Of a stretch of 51,617 bases of DNA, positions 33,416 to 41,603 are shown in pieces. The number at the start of each line of letters is the position of its first letter. Position 1 is the first letter of the stretch. The notes below the pieces were generated by a model. It saw only the letters and a program-made list of their open reading frames with translations. It had not been told where the DNA came from and did not search any database. The stretch covers positions 1-51,617 of the forward strand of contig JBFFRY010000020.1 in NCBI GenBank assembly GCA_041572755.1. The letters run 5' to 3'. A program made the translations under genes and the position numbers. Source of the stretch: JBFELU01 sp041572755. GTDB lineage: Bacteria; Actinomycetota; Acidimicrobiia; Spongiisociales; UBA11373.

Positions 33416-34519
33416 ATGCGCGAGTTCACGGACGGTTCGACCGCCATCGTGCGGGGCGCCCTCGATGCGGGGTGCGGGTTCTTCGCCGGCTACCCGATCA
33501 CCCCGGCATCGCCCATCCTCATGATGATGATGCGGGAGCTTCCCAAGGTCGGCGGCGTGGCGATTCAGGGTGAGGACGAGATCGCCTCCATCGGGATGTG
33601 CATCGGGGCCGCCACGGCCGGTGCCCGGGCGATGACCGCCACCAGCGGCCCGGGGATCAGCCTCTATTCGGAGAACATCGGGCTGGCCATCATGGGTGAG
33701 GTGCCGCTGGTGGTCGTCGACGTGCAGCGTCTCGGGCCAGCTACGGGCGGGGCGACCACCGTGGCCCAGGGTGACGTCCAGTTCGTGCGCTGGGGCACCG
33801 GCGGCGGCTACCCGACCATCGCTCTGGCGCCGGCGTCGATCCCCGACTGCTACCGGCTCACGATGCGCGCTTTCGACCTCGCCGAGCGGTTCCGGACCCC
33901 TGTGTTCCTGATGACCGACAAGGAACTCAACCTCACGATGAACACCGTCGACCTGGCCGAGTACGAGCCGTTTCCGGTGCGGGGTCGCATCGTCGCCGAG
34001 GCCCCGAGTCAGATGTACACCTACGAACCCACCGACCGGGTGTTCCCGATGGCCTCGTTCGGGGGCGAGGCGCCGGTCCGATTCACCGGCTCGACCCACG
34101 ACGAGCACGCCATGATCACCAAGGATCCGGTCACCGTCGGGGCCTTGAACCGCCATCTGATCGACAAGATCGAGGACCATCGGGACGAGATCGAGATGGT
34201 CGACGCCGACCTCCACGATGATGCCGAGACCCTGGTCGTGTCGTACGGGATCACCGCCGGCGCCGCCCGGGCTGCCGCCCGGGCGGTCCGGTCGGCGGGC
34301 CATAGCGTCTCATCGCTGACCGTGCAGAGCCTGTGGCCGGTGCCGGAGACCGCCCTGCAAGCAGCCATGAAGGGTGTGCGACGTATCGTCGTCGCCGAAC
34401 TCAACCCCGGCCTCTACCTTCGTGAGGTGGAGAGGATCGCCGCCGGACGGGAGGTGGTTGGGGTCAACCGGGTCGACGGTGAACTGCTGACCGTCGAAGA
34501 GATCGGGGAAGCGCTGTGA
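33416..34519 (+). CDS. korA: 2-oxoacid:ferredoxin oxidoreductase, alpha subunit
   Basis: 367 residues. Contains the pyrimidine-binding domain start CGFFAGYPITPASPI, EDEIASIGMCIGAATAGARAMTATSGPGISLYSENIG and the C-terminal domain with SYGITAGAARAAARA...SLWPVPE. Oxidatively decarboxylates a 2-oxoacid to an acyl-CoA and reduces ferredoxin; the Kor name reflects similarity to 2-oxoglutarate enzymes, but the substrate is not fixed by sequence. Unlike mycobacterial KorA there is no gamma domain at the N-terminus; it is on the beta subunit instead. The stop overlaps korB (GTGA). Confidence 0.9.
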   Translation: MREFTDGSTAIVRGALDAGCGFFAGYPITPASPILMMMMRELPKVGGVAIQGEDEIASIGMCIGAATAGARAMTATSGPGISLYSENIGLAIMGEVPLVVVDVQRLGPATGGATTVAQGDVQFVRWGTGGGYPTIALAPASIPDCYRLTMRAFDLAERFRTPVFLMTDKELNLTMNTVDLAEYEPFPVRGRIVAEAPSQMYTYEPTDRVFPMASFGGEAPVRFTGSTHDEHAMITKDPVTVGALNRHLIDKIEDHRDEIEMVDADLHDDAETLVVSYGITAGAARAAARAVRSAGHSVSSLTVQSLWPVPETALQAAMKGVRRIVVAELNPGLYLREVERIAAGREVVGVNRVDGELLTVEEIGEAL

Positions 34520-35802
34520 TCTACCGCAACGATCGGGCCTACCCGTTCTGCCCCGGGTGCGGTCACTCGTCGATCCTGGATGCGCTCAACGAAGCCTTGG
34601 AGCTGCGGAGCGTCGCTCCCGCCGAGGTCGTGATCGTGAGCGACATCGGCTGCAGCGGACTGTCGGACCAGTACTTCACCACCAGCGCCTTCCACGGGCT
34701 CCACGGCCGGAGCATCACCTACGCCAGCGGCATCAAGCTGGCCAGGCCCGACCTGGACGTCGTGGTCGTGATGGGAGACGGGGCGACCGGGATCGGTGGT
34801 GCCCACCTCATCAACGCCGCCCGACGCAACCTGGGTCTGACCGTTCTCGTGTTCAACAACCTCAACTTCGGCATGACGGGAGGGCAGCACTCGACCACCA
34901 CTCCCCCGGGGGCGATCACCCCGACCACGCCTTTCGGTAATGCCGAGCGCCCTCTCGACGTGTGTGGCACGGCGGGGGTCAACGGTGCGGCCTACGCCTG
35001 GCGGGGCTCGACCTTCGCAGAGGACCTCCCCCAGCGGATCGCCGAAGCGATCGGTCATCCGGGGTTTGCAGTGCTCGACATCTGGGAGCTGTGTACCGCC
35101 TACTACGTCCGCGGCAACCGTTTCAGCCGAGCCGACATCGAGACGACGATGGACGAGCTCGGGTTTGCCAGGGGTGTGCTCGTCGACCGGGAGGTCACCG
35201 AGTGGAGCGGTGTCGCCCCGCCGTTCGACGATGTCGGGCCCCCTCGGGAGGCTCTCGACACGATCCACCACTCGACCCTCGACCGTTCCTTCTCGCTGGT
35301 CGTCGCCGGGGCGGCAGGGGGCAAGGTGCGGTCGGCGGTCCGGCATGCCGGGAGGGCGGCCATCGTGTCGGGACTGTGGGCGGCCCAGCGCGACGACTAC
35401 CCGATCACCGTCAAGACGGGGCATAGCGTCTCGACCCTGGTGCTGGCGCCCGAGGCCGTCACCCACGCTGCCGTCACGGTCCCCGACGCGGTGATCGTGC
35501 TGGCATCCGAGGGACACCAGAAGGTGTGGGGCATGATCGAGGCCATGGGCGATCGAGGATCGGTCTTCGCTCTCCCCGACCTGGTCGAAGGCGCCACCGT
35601 GATCGACCCCTCCCGGGCGGAGAGCCGCATCGCTCGAACCGAGCTGGCGCTGGCGGCGCTGTCGGGTGTGGCAGATCGTCTCGGGCTGTTCCCCGGCGCC
35701 GCCCTCTCCGATGTCGTCGCCCGAAGCGGGGGGCGGTTTGCAGAGCGGGCGCTGGCGGCGGTGGCGGCTGGCCCGGATCTCTTCTCGGTCTCGGCGATCT
35801 AG
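34516..35802 (+). CDS. korB: 2-oxoacid:ferredoxin oxidoreductase, beta subunit fused to a gamma-like domain
   Basis: 428 residues, about 100 more than ordinary beta subunits. Residues 1-250 are the thiamine diphosphate domain: FCPGCGH (Cys12, Cys15), DIGCSG (Cys46) and ELCTAYY (Cys193) supply the four ligands of a [4Fe-4S] cluster, and GDGATGIGGAHLIN (87-100) binds the cofactor metal. From about 258 the sequence (LVVAGAAGGKV...ITVKTGHSVSTLVL...PDAVIVLASEG) resembles the catalytic gamma domain that is usually separate or N-terminal to alpha. The gamma Gly motif is degenerate. Together with KorA it would be an alpha plus beta-gamma enzyme. The stop shares CTAG with the convergent ABC gene. Confidence 0.88.
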   Translation: MIYRNDRAYPFCPGCGHSSILDALNEALELRSVAPAEVVIVSDIGCSGLSDQYFTTSAFHGLHGRSITYASGIKLARPDLDVVVVMGDGATGIGGAHLINAARRNLGLTVLVFNNLNFGMTGGQHSTTTPPGAITPTTPFGNAERPLDVCGTAGVNGAAYAWRGSTFAEDLPQRIAEAIGHPGFAVLDIWELCTAYYVRGNRFSRADIETTMDELGFARGVLVDREVTEWSGVAPPFDDVGPPREALDTIHHSTLDRSFSLVVAGAAGGKVRSAVRHAGRAAIVSGLWAAQRDDYPITVKTGHSVSTLVLAPEAVTHAAVTVPDAVIVLASEGHQKVWGMIEAMGDRGSVFALPDLVEGATVIDPSRAESRIARTELALAALSGVADRLGLFPGAALSDVVARSGGRFAERALAAVAAGPDLFSVSAI

Positions 35803-37559
35803 GTCGCCGTCCGGGTGCCGGTGCTCCAGTCGGCGTGAAGTCCGGCGTAGGTGCCGCCGGCGGCCACCAGGTCGGGGTGGCGACCCCGTTCCACCATCTG
35901 CCCGTGGTCGAAGACGAGGATCTCGTCGGCGGCCTCCGCCGTGGATAGTCGATGGGCCACGGTGATGCTGGTCCGGCCCGCGGTGAGTCGCTCGATGGCG
36001 CGTCGCAACTGGACCTCGAGGGCCGGATCGACCGCCGACGTGGCCTCGTCGAGAATCAGCAGGTCCGGTTGGGCGATCCAGGCCCGGACGAGGGCGACGA
36101 GTTGCCGCTCCCCCGCCGAGAGCTGCCCGCCCCGCTCCCCGACTCGGGTCACCAACCCGTCGGATGTGGCCGCCAGCCACGATGTCAGCCCCAGGTCGGC
36201 GAATGCTCGGGCGACGCTCTCGTTGCTGGCCTGGGGCCGTCCGTACCGGACATTGTCGGCGATGGTGGCGTCGAACAGGAATCCCTCCTGGGGCACGAAG
36301 GCGACTCTCGATCGCAAGCTCGCAAACGTGACCCGGTCGAGGGGAACTCCGCCGACGAGGATCCAGCCCTCGGTGGGGTCGAGGAGTCGTGCGAGCAGCT
36401 TGGCGAAGGTGGTCTTGCCCGACCCGGTTTCGCCGACCACCGCCACTCGGGTGCCCGTGGCGATGTGAAGATCGATGTCGCGGACGACGTCCCCCCCGGT
36501 CGGATACCGGAAGGACACGCCCATCAGGTCGACGTCGAGGCCACCGGAGGGCAGTTCGACACCCTGGGGCGGATCGGGCACTTCGATGGGGGCGTCGAGG
36601 ACCCGCAAGATACGGCGCATGCCGGCTCCGGCCGTCTGCGCCTGGTCGAGCGTCTCGACCAGCATCTGCACCGGCTCGACCAGGAGATTCACGAGGAACA
36701 GAAACGCCAGCAGGGTCCCGGCCGAGATCCCTCCGACGATCGCGCCGGCGGCGATCACCAATGCCGTGATCATTCCGGCGAAGACCTCGGCGGAGGAGAA
36801 CAGAACCGCTCCGAGGCGCCCGGTGCGGAACTCGGCGGAGAACTGGGAGTCCAACGCGCTGCGGACCCGTCCCAACATGGCCTCCTCGGCGCCGTAGGCC
36901 CGCACCACCGGCAAGCCGGAGATCGCCTCCCCCAGAGACGAGAGGGTGTCGGCCACTCGTTCCCGAACCCCGTCGTGGGCTCGGCGCAGAATCCGCTGGA
37001 ACCAGGCGAGCATCGCGGCGTAGAGCGCCACCCCGCCCAGCACGATGAGGGCGAGCCACCAGCGGTAGGCGAGCATTGCCGCCACCGCAAGTGTCACCTG
37101 CACCGACCCCACGAGCATCCCGACGCCGCCCCACTCCATGAAGTCCTGGATGGTGGCGACGTCGGAGGTGACCCGCGACACCAGAGCGCCCCGCCGCTCT
37201 GCCTCCACGTGCAGGATCGAGAGCCGATGGAGATGATCGAAGGTGAGCACCCGCAGATCGGAGAGGCCGGTGGCTGCGGCGGTGGCCAGGCGGATGAGCG
37301 CAGCCCGACCGGCGAGCACGGCGACTGCGATCGCCGCTACGGCAAGACCTCCCCGAATCAACAGCCCGGCGGCCGTGGGCCCCCCGGGGGCCAGGATCTC
37401 GCCGTCGACGATCTGTTGGATCACGAGGGGGACGACCAGACGGATCGCCACGCCGACAACCGCCAGCAGGAACGTGCCCGCCAGGCCGCGCCGCAAGGCG
37501 GGGGCCAGCCGCAGCACCCGCCCAAGCGCAACCCGCGTGGTGAGATCAGGCTCCGTCAC
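35799..37559 (-). CDS. ABC exporter subunit (permease-ATPase), consensus Walker B half
   Basis: 586 residues: six-helix type IV membrane domain then an ATPase domain with Walker A GETGSGKT, Q-loop PQEGFLFD, signature LSAGERQ (non-consensus), Walker B LLILDEATSAVD with the catalytic Glu, and H-loop AHRLST. It pairs with the upstream gene, whose Walker B carries Asp instead of Glu; the two therefore form a heterodimer with one degenerate and one active ATP site. Substrate unknown (drugs, lipids or peptides in related exporters). GTG at 37559 overlaps the upstream stop (GTGA). Confidence 0.92.
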   Translation of the reverse strand: MTEPDLTTRVALGRVLRLAPALRRGLAGTFLLAVVGVAIRLVVPLVIQQIVDGEILAPGGPTAAGLLIRGGLAVAAIAVAVLAGRAALIRLATAAATGLSDLRVLTFDHLHRLSILHVEAERRGALVSRVTSDVATIQDFMEWGGVGMLVGSVQVTLAVAAMLAYRWWLALIVLGGVALYAAMLAWFQRILRRAHDGVRERVADTLSSLGEAISGLPVVRAYGAEEAMLGRVRSALDSQFSAEFRTGRLGAVLFSSAEVFAGMITALVIAAGAIVGGISAGTLLAFLFLVNLLVEPVQMLVETLDQAQTAGAGMRRILRVLDAPIEVPDPPQGVELPSGGLDVDLMGVSFRYPTGGDVVRDIDLHIATGTRVAVVGETGSGKTTFAKLLARLLDPTEGWILVGGVPLDRVTFASLRSRVAFVPQEGFLFDATIADNVRYGRPQASNESVARAFADLGLTSWLAATSDGLVTRVGERGGQLSAGERQLVALVRAWIAQPDLLILDEATSAVDPALEVQLRRAIERLTAGRTSITVAHRLSTAEAADEILVFDHGQMVERGRHPDLVAAGGTYAGLHADWSTGTRTAT

Positions 37560-39364
37560 GGCCGCTCCTCCTCGGCGCGTCGCCTGGCAGCGTCTTCCTC
37601 GTAGGCGGTCAGCAACCGGGCGTACCCGGGGATGGTGGCCAGCAGCTCGTCGTGGCTCCCGTGACCCACCACCAGCCCGTTCTCGAGGTAGACGATCTCG
37701 TCGGCCAGCCGGATGCTGGAGGGGCGGTGAGCCACCACCACGACGGTGGAGGGCAGGTCGGCTCGCTGAAGCCCGCGCAAGATCGACGTCTCGATCGAGG
37801 GATCGACGGCTGAGGTGGCGTCGTCGAGAATGAGCAGCCGAGGCCGCCTGACGAGGGCCCGGGCCAGGGCGATGCGCTGGCGCTGGCCGCCCGACAACGT
37901 GGTCCCCCTTTCCCCGATCCGGGTGGCGTAGCCATTGGGGAGTTCGTGGATGAACCCGTCGGCCGCCGCCAATCGGCAGGCCGCCCTCACTTCGGCGTCG
38001 CCGACCCCTAGACCGAGGGTGATGTTGCCGGTGACGTCCTCGTCGAAGAGGAAGGCCTCCTGGGGGACGAAAGACACCTCGCCGGGGAGGGCCGAACGGG
38101 CGAAGTCCCGGAGGTCGCGTCCGTCGAGACGGATCGACCCGGTCGTCGGGTCCCACAAGCGGGCGAGCAGCATCGCCAGCGTCGACTTTCCGGCGCCGGT
38201 GGCACCCACCACCGCGACGGTGCGCCCGGCCGGAATGTCGATGTCGAGGCCGGCCAGAATCAGCTCGTCGGGGGCATAGGAGAAGGCCACGCTCGAGCCG
38301 GCGACGGCGGCGCCGGTCTGGTCGTGGCGAGCCCGGATCTCGCCATGAGAGATCAGGTCGGTGGCCTGGAGGACCTGTTCGACGCGGCGCCATGCGGCGA
38401 GGCTGTGGGCCAGATCCCACAGGACGTAGCCGACGAGCTGGATCGGGATCGAGAGCAGTGCCAGCAAGTAGGCGACCGTGACGAGGTTTCCCGGCGTGAG
38501 TCCTCCGGTCCCGATTCGCAGGGAGCCCACGATGAGGAGGACGATGGTCGTGGCCGACGGGAGGCTCTCGACGATGGAGCGAAAGGACGACCAGATTCGG
38601 CCGACCACGATGAGATCGTCGCGCAGCGCCTCGGAGGAACGCCGCAGGCGGTCGGTCTCGAAGTCCTCACGGCCCAGCGCCTTGATCGTGAGGGCACCGT
38701 CGAAGCTCTCGTGGGCGACGGAACTCACCGCCCCCCGACTCCTCTGGACCGCCTGGAAGGCCTCGAAGGTGCGCCACGCTCCGAGCACATCGATGGCGGC
38801 GATGCCGCACAGCGCCACCAGTGCGAGCAGCCCGAGGACCCAATCGAGGGCGGTGATGATGACGATCGACCCGACCAGCAGGAGCGTCGCTCCGGTTCCG
38901 AACGGCAGCGGCGCCAGGATGAAGGTCCCCTGACGGGCGTCGGTCTCACTGATGGCGAGCAGATCCCCGGTCGACTGCCGGCCGAACCAGGACAGCTTCA
39001 AGTTCATCTGGTGTTCGATCAGTCGGTACCGGGTATCGGCGGCGGTTCCGAATTGGAGCCATCCCGCTGCCGTGCGGCGAAGGGTGATCCCCGCGGCTTT
39101 CCACACGGCCACGCCGACGACCGCCAGCACGGCGCCTACCCAACGGGACTCGACCGCTTCGCCGCCGTCCAGGATCGGGATTATCAGGTCGTCGGCCACG
39201 TTCCCCACCACCACCGCCGAGGCCACGATGGCGGCTGCAAACGTGAGCGCACCGGTCACCGCCAAGCCGAAGGACGCAGGCCGGGCACGAATGAACCGGC
39301 CGATCAGGCGGAAGCCTTCGGTGAGCACCTGGCGGATGGTGTGGGGGGTCTCTACGGTGCCCAT
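37556..39364 (-). CDS. ABC exporter subunit (permease-ATPase), degenerate Walker B half
   Basis: 602 residues: six-helix membrane domain and ATPase domain with Walker A GATGAGKST, Q-loop PQEAFLFD, consensus signature LSGGQRQ, Walker B LLILDDATSAVD (Asp in place of the catalytic Glu) and H-loop AHRPSS. In heterodimeric exporters such as TM287/288 and BmrCD the degenerate site joins this kind of Walker B with the non-consensus signature of the partner, exactly the combination seen here. ATG at 39364; TAGCAT at 39387-39392 (minus) is a plausible -10 box. Confidence 0.92.
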   Translation of the reverse strand: MGTVETPHTIRQVLTEGFRLIGRFIRARPASFGLAVTGALTFAAAIVASAVVVGNVADDLIIPILDGGEAVESRWVGAVLAVVGVAVWKAAGITLRRTAAGWLQFGTAADTRYRLIEHQMNLKLSWFGRQSTGDLLAISETDARQGTFILAPLPFGTGATLLLVGSIVIITALDWVLGLLALVALCGIAAIDVLGAWRTFEAFQAVQRSRGAVSSVAHESFDGALTIKALGREDFETDRLRRSSEALRDDLIVVGRIWSSFRSIVESLPSATTIVLLIVGSLRIGTGGLTPGNLVTVAYLLALLSIPIQLVGYVLWDLAHSLAAWRRVEQVLQATDLISHGEIRARHDQTGAAVAGSSVAFSYAPDELILAGLDIDIPAGRTVAVVGATGAGKSTLAMLLARLWDPTTGSIRLDGRDLRDFARSALPGEVSFVPQEAFLFDEDVTGNITLGLGVGDAEVRAACRLAAADGFIHELPNGYATRIGERGTTLSGGQRQRIALARALVRRPRLLILDDATSAVDPSIETSILRGLQRADLPSTVVVVAHRPSSIRLADEIVYLENGLVVGHGSHDELLATIPGYARLLTAYEEDAARRRAEEERP

Positions 39365-39400
39365 CCCCTGCTGAGGCAGAACATCGATGCTAGGCGGGTC

Positions 39401-39406
39401 TACCCT
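39401..39406 (+). promoter_or_regulatory. Predicted leaderless -10 element of the lipoprotein-MFS-epimerase operon
   Basis: TACCCT eight bases before the ATG at 39415. Confidence 0.4.
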
Positions 39407-39414
39407 GCGGTCCG

Positions 39415-40101
39415 ATGCGGAGACTGCCGATCGTCGTGGCTGCGGCCGTCGCGGCCGCAGCTTGTGGTTCGTCGAGCACGGGCGACACGCTCCCGCCCGA
39501 CACCGGAGTGATCCTCGATGCCGCCGTGGAGGCGATGGGCCGCGTCGACACGGTCGCCTTCGCGATGGAGCGTTCCGGGGTCCCGGTGGAGATCCAGGAT
39601 CTCGAGTTCGTCGGGGCCGAGGGACGCTATGCGGCTCCGGAGTCGGCCGATGCCTTGTTGTCGATGAAGGCGGGAGATCTCACCGTGCAGCTGGGCACCA
39701 TCGCGGTGGGTGAGCGAGTCTGGCTCACCAACCCGCTGACCGGTGCCTGGGAAGAGCTGGAGGCCGGAACCGGCTTCAATCCGGCGATCGTCTTCGACCC
39801 CCGGCGAGGTTGGGTGCCGTTGCTCTCCGAAGACCTCTCCCGGCCGGCGCTGGTCGGGACGGAGCGGGTGGACGGCGTTGAGAGCTACCACCTCACGGCG
39901 ACCATCGCCGCCCGCCGCATCGAGGCTCTCACGGCCGGCTTGGTGCCCCCGCAGGACGTTGACGCCGAACTGTGGTTCGACGTCGCCGGCGGGCGGATCG
40001 TGGCCGTGGAGTTCACCACCGCCGTGCCGGAGGGCGATACCCACTGGCGGATCGGTCTCACCGACTACGGAGATCCGGTCGAGATCACCCCGCCGGCCTG
40101 A
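39415..40101 (+). CDS. LppX/LprAFG-family lipoprotein
   Basis: 228 residues. Lipoprotein signal with Cys17 (AAAAC lipobox) followed by GSSSTGD. The mature part has the features of LppX_LprAFG proteins, half-beta-barrel carriers with a hydrophobic pocket that move lipids across the envelope: ILDAAVEAMGRVDTVAFAMERSG, WLTNPLTGAWEEL, and VDAELWFDVAGGRIVAVEF. The stop overlaps the MFS start by one base (TGATG). Lipoprotein plus MFS is the arrangement of M. tuberculosis lprG-p55 (Rv1411c-Rv1410c), which exports triacylglycerides and lipoglycans; a similar task is inferred. Confidence 0.8.
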   Translation: MRRLPIVVAAAVAAAACGSSSTGDTLPPDTGVILDAAVEAMGRVDTVAFAMERSGVPVEIQDLEFVGAEGRYAAPESADALLSMKAGDLTVQLGTIAVGERVWLTNPLTGAWEELEAGTGFNPAIVFDPRRGWVPLLSEDLSRPALVGTERVDGVESYHLTATIAARRIEALTAGLVPPQDVDAELWFDVAGGRIVAVEFTTAVPEGDTHWRIGLTDYGDPVEITPPA

Positions 40102-41603
40102 TGACGCGGCCCGTCCGCCCCGGCGTGATCCTGGCGGTGGTCTCCTTCGGGGTCTTCATCGCAGCCGACGACCTGACGGTTGCTTCGACCATGTTGCGTC
40201 AGATCATCGGCGATCTCGGGATCCCGCTCCCCGAGGGTTGGGGGGAAGCGGCGTGGATCGTCAACTCCTACCTCGTGGCCTATGTCGCGGTCATGCCCTT
40301 CATGGGCCGTCTCAGCGACGTGCTCGGGAGACGGCGGGTCTACGCCGGTGCGTTGGTTCTCTTCATCCTCGGCTCCCTGTGGATACCCCACACCAACAGC
40401 CTCGGCCCGTTCATCGCAGCGCGTGTGCTCACCGCGATCGGCGGCGGGGCCATGGTCCCCGTGGCGCTGGCGGTGATCGGGGATGTCTACTCGGAGCAGC
40501 GGCGGCCTCGGGCGCTGGGCACGCTCGGGGCGGTCGATACGATCGGGTGGGTGTGGGGGCCGCTCTTCGGAGCGCTGCTGGTGCGATACCTGTCGTGGCG
40601 CTGGCAGTTCTACCTCAACGTGCCGCTCGCCGTCGCCGGGTTGGCGGCCACCTGGTGGGCGTTGGCCGGACTCGATCGGCCGGCGGTGCGTCGCCGTATC
40701 GCCTGGCCGGCGGCCGGGGCCTTGTCGGCCGCCCTGGTCTTCCTCAACGTCGCCCTCCTCGGCAGCGGCGACATCTCGCTTGCCACCGAGCTGGACGAAC
40801 TCACGGGCGGATCCATGAACCCGCTCCCGTTCTTCGCCGCTGCGGCCGTCGGGTTCGCGGCGTTCGGATGGCTCGAGACTCGGAGCAACGACCCACTCAT
40901 CGACCTCCGGTTGCTTCGGCTCAGAAACGTGAGTTCGTCGCTGCTGGTCAACTTCCTGGTCGGAGCGGTGTTGGTGATCGCCATGGTGGATGTGCCGCTG
41001 TTTGTGAACCTCGTCGTCGAGACCGATCTGGCGCGTGCTGCGGTGCTGAGCGGCTGGGTCTTGAGCGCGCTCACGGGGGCGATGGCGCTCGCCGCTCTGG
41101 CCGGCGGGGTGCTCACCGAGCGGAGTTGGTACCGACCGGTGATCGCCGGCGGAGCCGCTCTTGCGGCGACCGCGTTCTTGATCATGGGGTCCACCTGGAC
41201 GGTGGCGACCTCGCCGGTGGTGGTGGCATTGCATCTGGTCCTCCTCGGAGGAGGTCTGGGGCTCGTCTTCGCACCCGCCAATGCGGCAGCCGTGGATGCA
41301 GTGAGTGAGGAGCGCCGGGGCGTCGCCGGCGGACTGGTGATCCTGGCGCGACTCCTCGGCCTCACCGTCGGCCTCTCCGGTCTCACCGCGTGGTTCCTGC
41401 ATCGCTTCGATGCGCTGCGGGGCGGCGTCGACCTGCCCCCTCTCGGTGATCCGACCTACGCCGATGCCCTCGAGGCGGCACAGGCCGAGTTGACCACGTC
41501 GGCCCTCACTGAAACGTTTCTGTTTGCGGCGGGCCTGGCCGCTGCGGCGATTGCGGCGGCGTGGCTGCTGCGGCGCCGAGCGGCGGCCGAACGGAGATCA
41601 TGA
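40101..41603 (+). CDS. MFS transporter, P55/EmrB-like 14-helix type
   Basis: 500 residues with about 14 predicted helices. Motif A GRLSDVLGRRRVY after helix 2 and the DHA2-type motif C in helix 5 (LGTLGAVDTIGWVWGPLFGALLV) are clear. A conserved acidic residue pair near the start (ADDLTVASTML) is typical of the group. Coupled on both sides: one-base overlap with the lipoprotein and ATGA overlap with the epimerase gene. By analogy with P55, probably exports a lipid delivered to or taken by the lipoprotein; drug efflux is an alternative. Confidence 0.88.
   Translation: MTRPVRPGVILAVVSFGVFIAADDLTVASTMLRQIIGDLGIPLPEGWGEAAWIVNSYLVAYVAVMPFMGRLSDVLGRRRVYAGALVLFILGSLWIPHTNSLGPFIAARVLTAIGGGAMVPVALAVIGDVYSEQRRPRALGTLGAVDTIGWVWGPLFGALLVRYLSWRWQFYLNVPLAVAGLAATWWALAGLDRPAVRRRIAWPAAGALSAALVFLNVALLGSGDISLATELDELTGGSMNPLPFFAAAAVGFAAFGWLETRSNDPLIDLRLLRLRNVSSSLLVNFLVGAVLVIAMVDVPLFVNLVVETDLARAAVLSGWVLSALTGAMALAALAGGVLTERSWYRPVIAGGAALAATAFLIMGSTWTVATSPVVVALHLVLLGGGLGLVFAPANAAAVDAVSEERRGVAGGLVILARLLGLTVGLSGLTAWFLHRFDALRGGVDLPPLGDPTYADALEAAQAELTTSALTETFLFAAGLAAAAIAAAWLLRRRAAAERRS

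Noticed and set aside
34414..37134. A 900-codon open frame on the minus strand over korB and the ABC gene
   Set aside because: Its translation is Arg/Gly/Pro-rich with no domain, while korB on the plus strand and the ABC gene in another frame are clear families. It is a by-product of high GC.
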